From Eulemur rufifrons (lineage: Eukaryota; Chordata; Mammalia; Primates; Lemuridae), in contig NC_091010.1 in the NCBI RefSeq assembly GCF_041146395.1, positions 44,908,001-44,972,000 of the forward strand: 64,000 nucleotides of DNA, in the 5' to 3' direction. The translations under genes and the position numbers were made by a program. Positions 11,457-55,262 of the stretch are shown here, one piece after another. A model generated the notes under the pieces. It worked only from the letters and a program-made list of their open reading frames with translations, was not told where the DNA came from and searched no databases. Numbering within the stretch: position 1 is the stretch's first letter; the number at the start of each line of letters is the position of its first letter.

Positions 11457-11730
11457 CAATTTTTGTTCTCTACTTTTGTTTTTATAGGGGAAATCAAGAG
11501 GCTGGGCTTTAAAGAAGCATCTAAACAAAAATGATATCCTCCACCCTGGGTTCAGCATTCTTCACTAGTCCCATCCCCTATGTACCTCTAGTTCAGGAAC
11601 GCAGGTAGGAACAAAAGGTGGGCCAGCCCTCAGAGACGGCAAAGGTGATGAATCTAGCCCAGGGGGAGGAGGAAGACTAAGCGGAAAACTCTTCCCATTT
11701 CTCTGTTTTTCTATTTTCCCTTTTCACTAT

Positions 11731-12052
11731 ATTTTGTTTTGTTTTGTTTGTCTTAGAGACAGGAGACAGGGTTTCGTTCTGTCACCCAGGTGTGACAGTG
11801 CAATGGAGTGCAGTGGCCCAATCATAGCTCACTGTAACCTCGAAATCCTGGGCTCAAGCAATCCTGCTTCAGCCTCCCAAGTAGCTGAGACAACAGGCAT
11901 GCGCTGCCACAGTCAGCTAATCTGCAAAATTATTTGGAGAGATGGGGGTCTCGCCATGTTACCCGGGCTGGTCGGGAACTCCTGGCCTCAAGCAATCCTT
12001 CCACCTTCGCCTCCCAAAGTGCTGGGATTACAGATATGACCCACTGCACCAG
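11731..12052 (-). mobile_element. Alu SINE (older), minus strand
   Basis: A full reverse-complement Alu starting 'tttgttttgttttgtttg'. The flanks 'cccttttcactat' and 'ccctttccactat' form a target-site duplication with one mismatch. Confidence 0.9.
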
Positions 12053-12514
12053 CCCCCTTTCCACTATTTAATGCACATCTGCTTCTTCAGCTCTTTCTAT
12101 TAATACAATTCAATAGTCAATGATTATGTGCTCAGCACTGTATTTGATCTCCTCCTGTTTTTTAAAACCCCTCTCTTATCCCTCCTCCACCCCTTTCTTT
12201 TCTTTGCCATTACCCAGTTTCCCATGTACTAACTTTAAGAGTCTCTCCATGCTTCACTTTCAAGGAACAGATCTGGCTCCTTTCTTCATAGTAAATAATA
12301 TGAGTTGGTGCTAGGTGGGGGGTGGGGAGAGAGGGACAGTAGTTTTGAAAAGCACCTAAGGAGCTAACATGGCAAAAGAGGAGCACACAGGTAGGTGACA
12401 GAGTAAGGACAACTGCAGAGTTTTTATTTCTATTCAAGATTTAAATAACTCCTTTGTTATCAAAATAACTATGTCAGCATCAATAACCTGCTGATTATAA
12501 AATATATCCTTGGC

Positions 12515-12815
12515 AGAAAAAGAGAATTGACATTTAATGAATAATTGCCATCTGCCAGCACTGTGTAAGGCTAGTGGTTCTCAGTAATTTAGTAGTCAAG
12601 AACTCCTCTGAGAGTCTTATGAAAGCTATGGAATTTCTCCCCTAGAAAAATGCAAATGTACACAAAATTTTACATAGAATTACAAGGGCAAACAATATCC
12701 TGAAGCACAGCCACAGACACCAGATTAAAACCCTCTGTGCTAGGCCCTTATATCTGTTAACCCATTGAGAGCACGGTATTATTGAGATACCATTATCCCT
12801 ACATTACAGATGAGA
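12515..12815 (+). repeat. MIR/L2-type relic split by a hAT-type fragment
   Basis: The outer parts (12515-12566 and about 12738-12815) read 'tgccagcactgtgtaagg' and 'cccttatatctgttaaccc', then 'taccattatccctacattacagatgag', a continuous old SINE/L2 order. The inner part begins 'agtggttctcag' and ends 'accctctgtgcta', resembling hAT terminal motifs. Confidence 0.5.
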
Positions 12816-12816
12816 G

Positions 12817-13147
12817 ACTAAATGTTTGTATTCCCCCAAAATTCATGTTGAAACCTAATCTCCAATGTGAAGGCATTAGGAGGTAGGGCCTTTTGGGGGT
12901 ATTTAGGGGGATTAGTGCCCTTATAAAAGAGGCCTCAGAGAGATGCCTTGTCGCTTCCACCATGTGAGGTTACAGGAAGAAGATGGCAGTCTATGAATGA
13001 GGAAGCAAACCCTTGCCAAAAACCAAATCTGCTGGTGCCTTGATTTTGGACTCCACAGACTTCAGAACTGTGAGAAACAAATTTCTGTTGTTTATAAGCC
13101 ACCCAGTCTATGGTATTCTGTTATAGCAGCCCAAATGGACTAAGACA
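12817..13147 (+). mobile_element. Solo LTR, MaLR type (MLT1/MST)
   Basis: The order is 'ttcccccaaaattcatgttga', 'ggcattaggaggtagggcctt', 'ccatgtgaggttacagg', 'cttgattttggactcc' and 'cagcccaaatggactaagaca'. This is the MaLR LTR consensus. No internal sequence is attached. Confidence 0.87.
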
Positions 13148-13552
13148 GTGTCAAGAAAAAAAAAAAACATTTCGACCAGAGTTGTCTAAAGACTACACTT
13201 TCTTCACACAAGTGAAAATATAAAGCCATTTTTGTTGTTACTGTAACTATCACTCCTTATTTTTAAATGAGGAAATAAAGATTATGTGAGAAACTCAAAT
13301 CTGTGCAAAGCATTCTAGACTCAGCCACAGGAAATCTAGCAGCTCAGAATCCTCTCCAATACCACTTCTCATCAGCCAAAACCCTCACTCCTCCTGAACC
13401 CACCTACCCAGCTGGAAAATAAGGTAAGAAAAGCCTTTCTTAGAGACCTCACATTCCTCAGAACAAGAGGAACCTCTCTCTTCAAAATAATCCGTCAGTC
13501 AAAAGGTGAACCAAAAGATCAGTCAAAGCCTATGGATATGAAACAAAACAAA

Positions 13553-13558
13553 TTTAAT
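13553..13558 (-). terminator. Candidate distal polyadenylation signal ATTAAA
   Basis: The forward text 'tttaat' reads ATTAAA on the gene strand. It is followed within 10-30 nt by a T/G-rich stretch ('tttgttttgtttcat'), as expected for cleavage near 13530-13540. Beyond it the sequence soon becomes repeat-rich. Confidence 0.5.
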
Positions 13559-15667
13559 TTCAGAATATTACATGAATATAAAAAAAAGACAACACATATG
13601 ATTGTTTCTTTACAATTACATATACATAGTCAAATAAGAATGAAAAATTAAAATGGTGAAATAGTTAAGAAACCCTGTTTCTCTTGTTGAGTGAGTTCAG
13701 GGATAGTACAAAGGCAACACTTGCTATGAAGAAAGAACCCTGGGGTAAGGGAATGTTTTTCCTGGCAGGTTCTGCTGGTCCCCAAACATCTCTGGGGGAA
13801 TGTTCAATGGCTCTTTAGCACGGGCTGTGGCCTCACACACTCCAGCTTCCATGGAGATTGGCTATTATGTACTCTACCCTCCTCACTAGCCTACCTCCGT
13901 CAACTTTACACTGGTGGGAAAATCTCAGCATTGGCTGTCTAGGAAAGCTAACATTCTACAGTGAGTTTTAGATTGAATTAATCACCACTAGGTTATAAAG
14001 CTTGTGCATCTTAGGAACTCAAATCTTCCCAAAATTCTAGGGCAATCCTGCCAAATACTGGCATCCAGATTTAGATCTAGGTCGTATCTTCAATACAAAG
14101 TCTTTGGGGTGGAGGAGCGCAGGGATGAGGCTCTCTCCTGGGGAAAGGAGTTCCCCACAGAAATGACCTTAGAATGGGAGCCATTAGCTTCAAGCATCTG
14201 TACAAGGCCCTGCAGGAGGTAAGGAAGCAGAAAGTCTAGAAACATCCATTCCCAAAGATGGCATCCCAGTTATGCATGGTCACATAGCCAGTCACTGTGG
14301 GGCACAGTCCCAATGACCACAGGTTCTCTTAGAAGGCAGTATGTTAAATTGTCTGCTAACATAGGGTCCTATGAGGGAAGTTGAACAGAAACATTGCTAT
14401 TTCGGAGGAGAGAATGGCTCTGCTCTGACACTCTGGGATCCACTGGTTTCCTTACAGGACAACAAAACCACCACCTCTGGAGCACCCAGTGGTCACCAGT
14501 CAACAGCTCTGCGCTACCTCATTTCCCAAGGGTGTTCCTTCGTCATTCCTGAATGACTCTGAAGGACATTCAGGGTAAAGAGCTTTCCTTTGTGGAGGAT
14601 CAACTGTGGTTTCACTTATGATTCATTACCTGTTCTTTTAATGTATTTTGAAACTCAGGTATAATCAGTATCTCCTGATCCTCTTTCACTGCTACAGTGG
14701 GGTTTTTCAAATAAGATTCATTGGTCCTAGGGCAAAAGTTCACCATTGTAAAAGGTGAGAAACTCCAGTGCCTATGGTTGTCACTAATTCAACCAGTGTA
14801 GCTCACCAAGTGCAGGTCTGAATCAAGGAGCTGGTCTTTGTTTTAATCTTGAATCCCACTGGCACAAATGCAATGCCCCATATTGATACTACATCAAAAC
14901 CAACTGCAATTAACCCCCAGGAAGAAATGAAATTTTAAAAGCCACAAGAAGAGGCAGTTCCAAAGAGATTGTTCCAACATGAAAAATAAACATAACAAAA
15001 CATATTCTTAAAAATTGTATAGATTAAAAAAACATGTTAAATACTGGCTCAAAAATAATACCTGCCCACCAAGTCGGAAGGGAGACAGCATTTCACTGTG
15101 GCAAATGATAAAGGGTTTTTGTCTGAGTTTTCCATAAGATTGCACAGGATTAAAATAGTTACATATTACAGGGTAGAAGGTTATGCTGCTTACTCCTCAA
15201 ATTTGGATTCCAACTGGATCATAGCTTCTAAAAGAAAAATGACCTATAAAACCCTTAAAGCAAGGGAAATCATATTCAATAAATAAACAGAACACATATA
15301 CCCAAATACATACATCAACTGCCCAAAGAGGACCAGTTATATAAAAGCATGTGTGTGTGATAAACATTTTTCTCACCACCCTCACCCTAGAACACAACTC
15401 TCATTTACTGAGTCCATTCATCCAAAAAGCATCTCCTAAATCTCAGCTACCTCCCTCAAATAGAACCACAAAACTAAGTCAACGACAAGGAGGCATCAGG
15501 TCACTGTTCTGTTCTACCTGATGCCAGCCAACAGACCACACCACCACTCCAGGACACACGTTAAACAAATAAAGAAAGGAAGTATTGCGTTAAGGGAGAA
15601 TACTACTTCAATTTGGTGATACCAAAGGGAATTTCTGATTGAATTACTGATATCTGGTACATGGAAA

Positions 15668-15673
15668 TTTATT
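15668..15673 (-). terminator. Possible proximal polyadenylation signal AATAAA
   Basis: The forward text 'tttatt' gives a canonical AATAAA inside the 3' UTR, 1.9 kb after the stop. Use would shorten the UTR by about half. No strong downstream GU-rich element is obvious. Confidence 0.3.
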
Positions 15674-17323
15674 TTTTCTTAATAAGAAAAAAAGTCAAAT
15701 AGAAATCTACACAAATGACTTTGCTAATGAGTATTTCTTTAAGAATGACATAAAACCACTCTAGAGAAAGGGGCTTTTAAGCAGTTTTACACTTCTAACC
15801 ATCTATTGTTCACAGTCTATCACATTGGAAGGCCAAATTTTACATTTTTCTTCACTATTGCTGTTATAGCAACAAAAGAAACAGAAAGCATGGAAGAGAG
15901 GGCTGACAGCCAGAAACAAGGCCAAACTCTGCTGCCCCAGAGTCATCTTTCATTTCAGCAATAATGCAGCATTTTCAATAGTTTAAAATAGGCCAGCAAA
16001 CCATATTTTGCTGGGCAACTGCTTCCCCATAGTGGCCTGAGACTCAGCTCCAACCCACAGAGTGAGGATGGTTATATAGCTTAATAGAGCCAGGCACAAT
16101 CCTGAACATTTTCACCTGCCACATGCTGCTCTCTGGGCAGGAACTACTTCGTACTAGATCAAAGCCATGCCATTGCTCATCTCCAACATATGTGAACACA
16201 CCCCACCCACAAGCTAAAAGCTCCGGCCCCATCTCCATCTCCAAATTACCACCTTTGCCTACTCTGACAAGGAGAGGGGTGGTGCAGCAACTACTCCCTG
16301 AACATTGGTGATAAGCCACAACTGCTTCCAAATAAGAACATTCTCTCCTTTAAGTCCTGTCAGCCCTGCAAAGATCGCTGCTCACTTCCTTTCCTCCGAT
16401 TCCAACTTGCTCTCAGGAGATAGTACAGCCTGAATACTGATCCCTTGGAAGGTACAATATAACGCCACCCATAAAGAGGCATCCTGGTACATAAAGGCAG
16501 CCAGCTCCCTCCTATGCACACTCCAGAGCTTCCCACTACATACAAATAATTCAGCAAACCTCTGTTAAGCTGTCAGTGACTTTTCTTGAGTCACAGTGAT
16601 TTGGCACAGAAGTATTACATTGGCACCAGAGATGTTTTAGTCAAGAGGAAATTGAATGAAGGAAACAAGTTCAGCCACCACACAATTATTTTTGCATCAC
16701 TGAGAAAGGGGGAAGAAAGGGAGGGATGGACAAGTTAGGGAGGAACTGAAGGAGAGAGGGAAACAGTTTAATAATTGAAATTTGCTAAAATATTGTATTG
16801 TTCTGAATTCTTTTTCAATACCTCAGGTCAAATACCCTTCAATCTCAGACCCAAGAAATAATAAAAAATTTCCAGGAAAAGTATAAATTCTCTGGACACA
16901 AATAAGATACTGAGGAATACAGCCTCATGAGATAAAGAGCTTTCCTAAAGCTCAAGGTGAAAAAGAGTGAAAGGCATCTAGCTTAGAGTCTTTTAAAACA
17001 AAGAAATGGCTTTTAAAACAAAGAAATAAAAAAACAAACAAAAACAACCAAATACCCCCCAACACTATCAAAACAGATAAAAGCCCAAATTATCCATGAA
17101 AAATAATATCAACCACTATGACTGACAGTACTTAAAAAAACAAAACAACAACAAAAAACAAACAAAAAACAGGCAGTTGAGCACAAATTTCATGTTTTTA
17201 AAAAAATGGAATCTGCCTAAACACACTGAAGGAGCAGTGGAGCCCACCTGGTTCTGCCTGTTTACTATACTGTAGAAGCTGGTTGGCTGGTTAGTGGTTT
17301 CCCCATAGTATTATTAAATAAGA

Positions 17324-17350
17324 GAGAGAGTGCATGCTTTGCACTCTCTC
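17324..17350 (-). other. Perfect 11-bp hairpin in the 3' UTR
   Basis: The arms 'gagagagtgca' (17324-17334) and 'tgcactctctc' (17340-17350) are exact reverse complements around a 5-nt loop. The hairpin lies about 185 nt after the ARHGAP19 stop codon, so it should fold in the mRNA. A function is not known. Confidence 0.75.
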
Positions 17351-17535
17351 AGAAGGCACAGCTTGCAAATATATCATCCAGTGAGTGGGATTAGAGGTAT
17401 CAGTCAGGTCACGGTATTAGTTAGCTTTCACAATTGAAAATGCAGCAAGCAAACTGCAAGTCCAAACTTTGCTGTAAGTAGTAATAACACCTGAAAATAA
17501 AATTCTGGGGGGATGACAGGAGAACTCTGGATCCT

Positions 17536-49634
<32,099 letters not shown>

Positions 49635-50049
49635 CTGAAAAAAATGAAAGAGTCTTTGAGGGGATCATTTTTGTATGTGTTTCTTATGTGCTATTCATTG
49701 GGTTCTTTGGTTCCTGGTCCACACAGAGGCAAAGGATCCTTAAAAATCATCTCCCTTTAATTGAGCCAGCTGCCCTTGAATTCTGTTCCTCATAACCAAA
49801 AAGCCTTCACAGAATGGATGGCACTTACAGGTACATAACGCAGATATTAATTCAGCTTTGCTCAGGTCCACAAATAGGTTTTATTTTAAAAATCCTTCAA
49901 TTCTGGATGCTTCTGACTCATCCATCATCTAAATCCAACTTTTGCTCAGACAGGTTCTTCTCTATAGTGCCCCTGATCTTAGCTGGTTTTCCACTCCTAC
50001 ATTACATTGGCTATACTACTTTCAAAGCTCCTCTGACTCTCAGAAATAT

Positions 50050-50117
50050 TTTCTACCCTGTTCTTTGTTTTCCAATGCCTAACTACTACCCTGCTCTTTG
50101 TTCCCCAATGCTACCAC
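50050..50117 (+). repeat. Short tandem duplication (about 40 bp, two copies)
   Basis: The phrases 'ctaccctgttctttgttttc' and 'ctaccctgctctttgttccc' are each followed by a 'caatgc' text. The unit is repeated once with a few changes. Confidence 0.8.
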
Positions 50118-50224
50118 TTTTTACTTCTATTATATTATTACATTTAAGAACTGTATTTGTTCCTTCTCCACTCCCACTGCTTCACTTGACCAGGAAAAAA
50201 AAAGAAAAAGAAAAAGAAAAATGA

Positions 50225-50572
50225 GGCCAGGCACGGTGGCCCACGCCTGTAATCCTAGCACTCTGGGAGGCTGAGGCAGATGGATTGTTTGAGCTCACAA
50301 GTTCGAGACCAGCCTGAGCAAGAGTGAGACCTTGTATCTACTAAAAATAGAAAGAAATTAGCTGGACAACTAAAAATATATACAAAAACTTAGCCAGGCA
50401 TGGTGGTGCATGCCTGTAGTCCCAGCTACATGGGAGGCTGAGGCAGAAGGATTGCTTGAGCCCAGGAGTTTGAGGTTACTGTGTGAGCTAGGCTGACACC
50501 ACGGCACTCTAGCCAGGGCAACAGAGTGAGACTCTGTCTCAAAAAAAAAAAAAAAAGAAAGAAAGAAAAATG
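50225..50572 (+). mobile_element. Lemur-type Alu
   Basis: A dimeric long-linker Alu ending in A-rich 'aaagaaagaaagaaaaatga'. The flanks 'aaaagaaaaatga' on both sides suggest a duplication. It lies 590 bp upstream of exon 2 and antisense to the gene. Confidence 0.92.
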
Positions 50573-51129
50573 AAAAAAGGGGAAAAAAAGAACTGTATTA
50601 TTCCATCTTATAGCAGATACATCATTGTTTGTATTCATTATCAGTTAACTCTAATGGCTCGTTCTAATAATTATTATATATAGTATTATATAACCAATGA
50701 GTAGACATAAGCCAGAAAGGACAAGCTATCACATCTCAGTCAGGCAAAGCTGAAATTCACCTGACTCATACAAACATTTCCACCACAAAAAAGCAATCAC
50801 AACTTAAAAGTTGTCCATTGCACCCTAAGTTCCAGGAAAAAAGACAGACACCTCTAAATATTAAATACAACTAATCTACAATGCACTTTGCTAACACTAC
50901 CTGGATAGTTTTTAATAATAGTATAATGAAAACAAGGCATGGGTGAACTTCAAAGTTCATCTCTACTTCCTTGAAAAATTATTACACAATTTTAATCAAT
51001 GGCCCAAATCTTCAGTTGGTGGCTACTGGATTCTTTTTCTCTAAAATGATAACATATTAAAAATCACATAAAATTAAAACTATGAATGAAGTGGTCTCAA
51101 GCCAGAAAGTCTCTACAGAGAGATCCTAA

Positions 51130-51435
51130 GGCCGGGCACGGTGGCTCACACCTGTAATTCCAGCACTTTGGGAAGCCGAGGCACCAGGACTGCTTGAGAC
51201 CAGGAGTTTGAGAGAAGCCTAAGCAACATAGCAAGACCCTGTCTCTACAAAAAAATTTTTTTAAAAAAATTAGCTGAGCATGTTGGCATGCACCTGTCAT
51301 ACCAGCTACTTGTGAGACTGAGGCAGAAGGATTGTTTGAGATAGCAGCTGGAGGCTGCAATGAGCTATGATCACACCACTGTACTACAGCCTAGGCAGCA
51401 GAGCAAGACCCTGTCGCTAAAAAAGAAAAAAAAAA
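51130..51435 (+). mobile_element. Alu SINE (older)
   Basis: It runs from 'gccgggcacggtggctcaca' to 'agcaagaccctgtcgct' and an A/G-rich tail, with the standard short linker, unlike its lemur-type neighbours. Confidence 0.9.
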
Positions 51436-51646
51436 GAAAAAGAAAGAAAGACAATTTAAAATGCTTGTCTCCTCAACTTTTTTATACACTAGGGTAGGTT
51501 ATGGATAGGTTATTTTTCCTGTATAAACTTAAAGATGCCAATGATTATAACCTAATTAGAAGTAGAAGCAACTTCATCATAAGCCATTGACAAGAGCCTC
51601 TTTTTTTTTTAATGTCAGCTTATTTCAGTCAAGAAATAAGTCAATA

Positions 51647-51997
<351 letters not shown>

Positions 51998-53399
51998 CAA
52001 GAAATAAGTCAATATGAACTATTGTTTATAATCACTGCCGATGAGAAATTATCACTCTGTCCTGAAAAATACTTAGGGGATTTAAAAAAATTACCACTCT
52101 ACTAATAGGGACAGAAAAATCATAAAATGTGTTAGCACCAAAAGAATCATATAATTTATTGAGTCTAAACTGATCACTTTATGGAATTCACATCCCTTTT
52201 AGTTCTGAATAACTGATTTCAGGTCAAATTAGTTCTGAAATATAAATGTATATGAATAGCATCCATTGTATTCCTGAAGTAGAAATACCTACACTCACTA
52301 AAACCTACAGACTTTTATTTTATGAACGTCCGAGAGCAAGACTCAGTTAAGATTTCTAAAACTTTTATCATGGTTGATCCTTCAACACTAAACTGGATAA
52401 AATACTATACATTAGTGAGAAAAGTACTAGAAGCACAAACCCCCTAGGTATACTGTTTCTCAACAAAATCCCTCCTACCTGGCCATCACCCCCCAAAGTG
52501 CTCCCTCCTAAACAACCTGAACAGGTAGAAGAATAAACAGGTTCAAGGCTACCCCTAGCTATTTATAAGGAATACAAGAAAAAAAATACCACAGAAGTCC
52601 TAACATACAAGCAATATGTAAACAATCGCACTTTCTTTTCCCTTCTGCTTTTTCCTCCCCTTCCTTCCTATGTTCATCCACTGTTGTTAATTTCTTTAAG
52701 CTGGGTTTTTTTCCCCCCTCTTCCTCACTTTTTCTGAGTAGACCATCTGGTAAGACAATATCTAAGAGATAGAAATGGTTAAAAGAAGTAAAATGGAATA
52801 TGAGAGATGGAAAAGACAGAGTGGGTTATTTTCTTTAAGTTATTTCCATATCACAAAGCCCACTAATCCCTCTCCAAAGAATACACAATACCACAATATA
52901 AAGCTAAGAATATCAAGGAACATGTTTAAGAACTTAAGAAATGTCTAGGACTAAAGAAAAAAAAATCTATATTTAAACAAAAACAACTAACTGCTCTACA
53001 ATATTTTAAAACAAACTCTTAAGTTTGCTCAATTTCAAAAATAATAATAAATTTCTTACATAAGTGCTGAAAGCTTCTGATGAGGCATTGGTAAATCGAA
53101 GAGACAGGAAAAAAGCTTTCTCCTTGTTTGTGGTGACAAAGGAACTCTCCTTTCCCTGCCCCAGCACAGCCTACACAAATTCCAGACATGTTAGAGGACA
53201 CAGGGCACATTATGGGGCTTGAAAAGCAGTTCTTAGGACTCTGACCACTCATCTGCAAGCAGGAACAAAACAGAAATAAAAAACTGGACCAGTTAATTGT
53301 ACTTGCCAATGTGTACATGAAGCTCAACAGCAAACTCCCATCACTACTCAAGGTTGTATTAGACAAAGTAATCACATAATGTAAGAACATAAGGACAAG

Positions 53400-53830
53400 T
53401 AGTTTTACAGTATGGAGGGAGGTGTGATCCCTACCTCACACCAAACACAAAAAAAATAAATTCCAGCTATAATAAAGATCTAAATATGAGTTTCCACAGG
53501 GTTGCCTGGGCACACAGGAAACCCAGCCAGCACCCACTAGGATGGATGGTCATAGTGGGAGCTGAGGGGAGAAAGGAAGAGGCAAAGGCAGGGACCACAA
53601 TGGGAAGACCTCACAGCACCCCTAGGCTTCCCAGGTGCCCCCTCAACAGGCATGTGGGCAAAAAAAAAAAAAAGATCTAAATATGAAAAGTAAAACTTTA
53701 GAAAACAGTATAGAAGAATAAATTAATGAGGCTGAGGAAGGATTTCTTAAGACATAAAAAGCACAATTCACAAAGAAAAGATTGATAAATTTAACTATAT
53801 TAAAATTTTCTGAATAAATGACATAAACAA
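53400..53830 (+). mobile_element. L1 ORF2 fragment, plus strand, interrupted
   Basis: The text 'tgatccctacctcacacc', then after the insert 'gaggaaggatttcttaag'-like and 'gattgataaatttaactat', is the ORF2 region near its 3' half. The insert at 53490-53670 interrupts it. Confidence 0.8.
53490..53670 (+). pseudogene. Short polyadenylated retrocopy of unknown transcript
   Basis: An insert of about 170 bp, GC-rich compared with its surroundings, ends in a run of about 14 A. It is flanked by perfect 16-bp copies of 'aaagatctaaatatga' (53474-53489 and 53671-53686) inside an L1. No AATAAA was seen before the tail. It is probably a 5'-truncated copy of a mRNA 3' end or of a small RNA. The source gene is unknown. 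Confidence 0.85.
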
Positions 53831-54003
53831 AGTAGTCACAATGCCTCTAAAGAAGGAAACTGAATGAAACAGGAATAGCAGTCGGAGAGAAACTTTTCAC
53901 TGTATGCTCTTTTGTATTTTCTGGATTTTTTATTCATGTGAATATACTATCCATTCATAATAAATAAACAAACAAATAAATCTAAAACATTAAAGGTAAT
54001 AAT

Positions 54004-54330
54004 AGGCTGGGTGGGGTGGCTCACACCTGTAATCCTAGCACTCTGGGAAGCCAAGGTGGGTGGATCGCTTGAGGCCAGGAGTTCAAGGCCAGCCTGATCA
54101 AAAGCAAGACCCTGTCTCTACAAAAAATAGAAATATTAGCTGGGCAGGCATGGTGGCATGCGCCAGTAGTCCCAGCTACTCGAAAGGTTGAGGCAGGAGG
54201 ATCACTTGAGGCCAGGAGTCTGAGGTTGCAGTGAGCCATGATGATGCCACTGTACTCTAGCCCAGGCAACAGAGTGACACTGTCTGAAAAAGAAAAAAAA
54301 AAAAAAGAAAAAAAGAAAAATGGACATGAG
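54004..54330 (+). mobile_element. Alu SINE
   Basis: It runs from 'ggctgggtggggtggctcac' through 'tgatgatgccactgtactc' to an A-rich tail interrupted by G. Confidence 0.9.
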
Positions 54331-54389
54331 AGCTCAACAAAATCTCATAGAAAAAGATAGCCAAATGGCCAATATGCTCATGTTAAAAA

Positions 54390-54525
54390 ACACTTGAGGT
54401 GGGTGTGCCTGTAGTCCCAGTTACTAGGGAGGCGGAGATAGAGGGATCAGTTGAGCACAGGATCTCAATACCACCGTGAGTAACATAGCAAAACCCCATC
54501 TCTAAAAAATAAATTTAAAAAAAAG
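54390..54525 (+). mobile_element. Alu fragment
   Basis: The text 'gcctgtagtcccagttactagg' followed by 'aaaaccccatctctaaaa' is a diverged Alu arm. Confidence 0.65.
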
Positions 54526-54572
54526 CCCAATATTATAAGACATCAGAGAAATGCATATTAAAACAACATATT

Positions 54573-54934
<362 letters not shown>

Positions 54935-55139
54935 TTACAAAGCAATAGCATATAACAACAAAAATGGACAGACTCTAGCTATATGCACCATTATAGATGA
55001 AACTCAGAAATAATGAGCAAAGAAGCCATACACACACACCAAGAGACAACTACATACTATATAATGATATTTATATCAAATTTTAAAAACAAACAAAACT
55101 AACATTTAGAGATAATTGCTTAAATGGCAAAACTGTAAA

Positions 55140-55262
55140 GAGCCAAGCATGGTGGTGTGTCCCTATAGTCCCAGCTACTCAAGCTCAGGAGGCTGAGGCA
55201 GGACGATTGCTTGAGCCCAGGAGTCCAAATCCAAAAAGAAAAACACAACAACAACAACAACA
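55140..55262 (+). mobile_element. Alu right-arm fragment
   Basis: The text 'catggtggtgtgtccctatag', 'gcaggacgattgcttgagcc', then an (aac)n run in place of the rest of the arm. Confidence 0.7.

Larger units (their letters stand above)
13535..17535 (-). other. ARHGAP19: ARHGAP19 3' untranslated region (exon 12)
   Basis: The 4.0-kb stretch after the stop codon is free of recognisable Alu, L1 or DNA transposons, unlike everything around it. That is what a long terminal exon under constraint looks like. It ends near an ATTAAA signal (minus strand) at 13553-13558. It contains a perfect hairpin (17324-17350) and a 20-bp tandem duplication near 16989-17028. The 3' boundary is inferred from the signal and the repeat-free span, not from transcripts. 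A shorter form could end near the AATAAA at 15668-15673. Confidence 0.6.

Noticed and set aside
13500..13560. An additional downstream ARHGAP19 exon or read-through to a neighbour gene in the first 13.5 kb
   Set aside because: Human annotation includes ARHGAP19-SLIT1 read-through, but no SLIT1-like exon was recognised in 1-13500.
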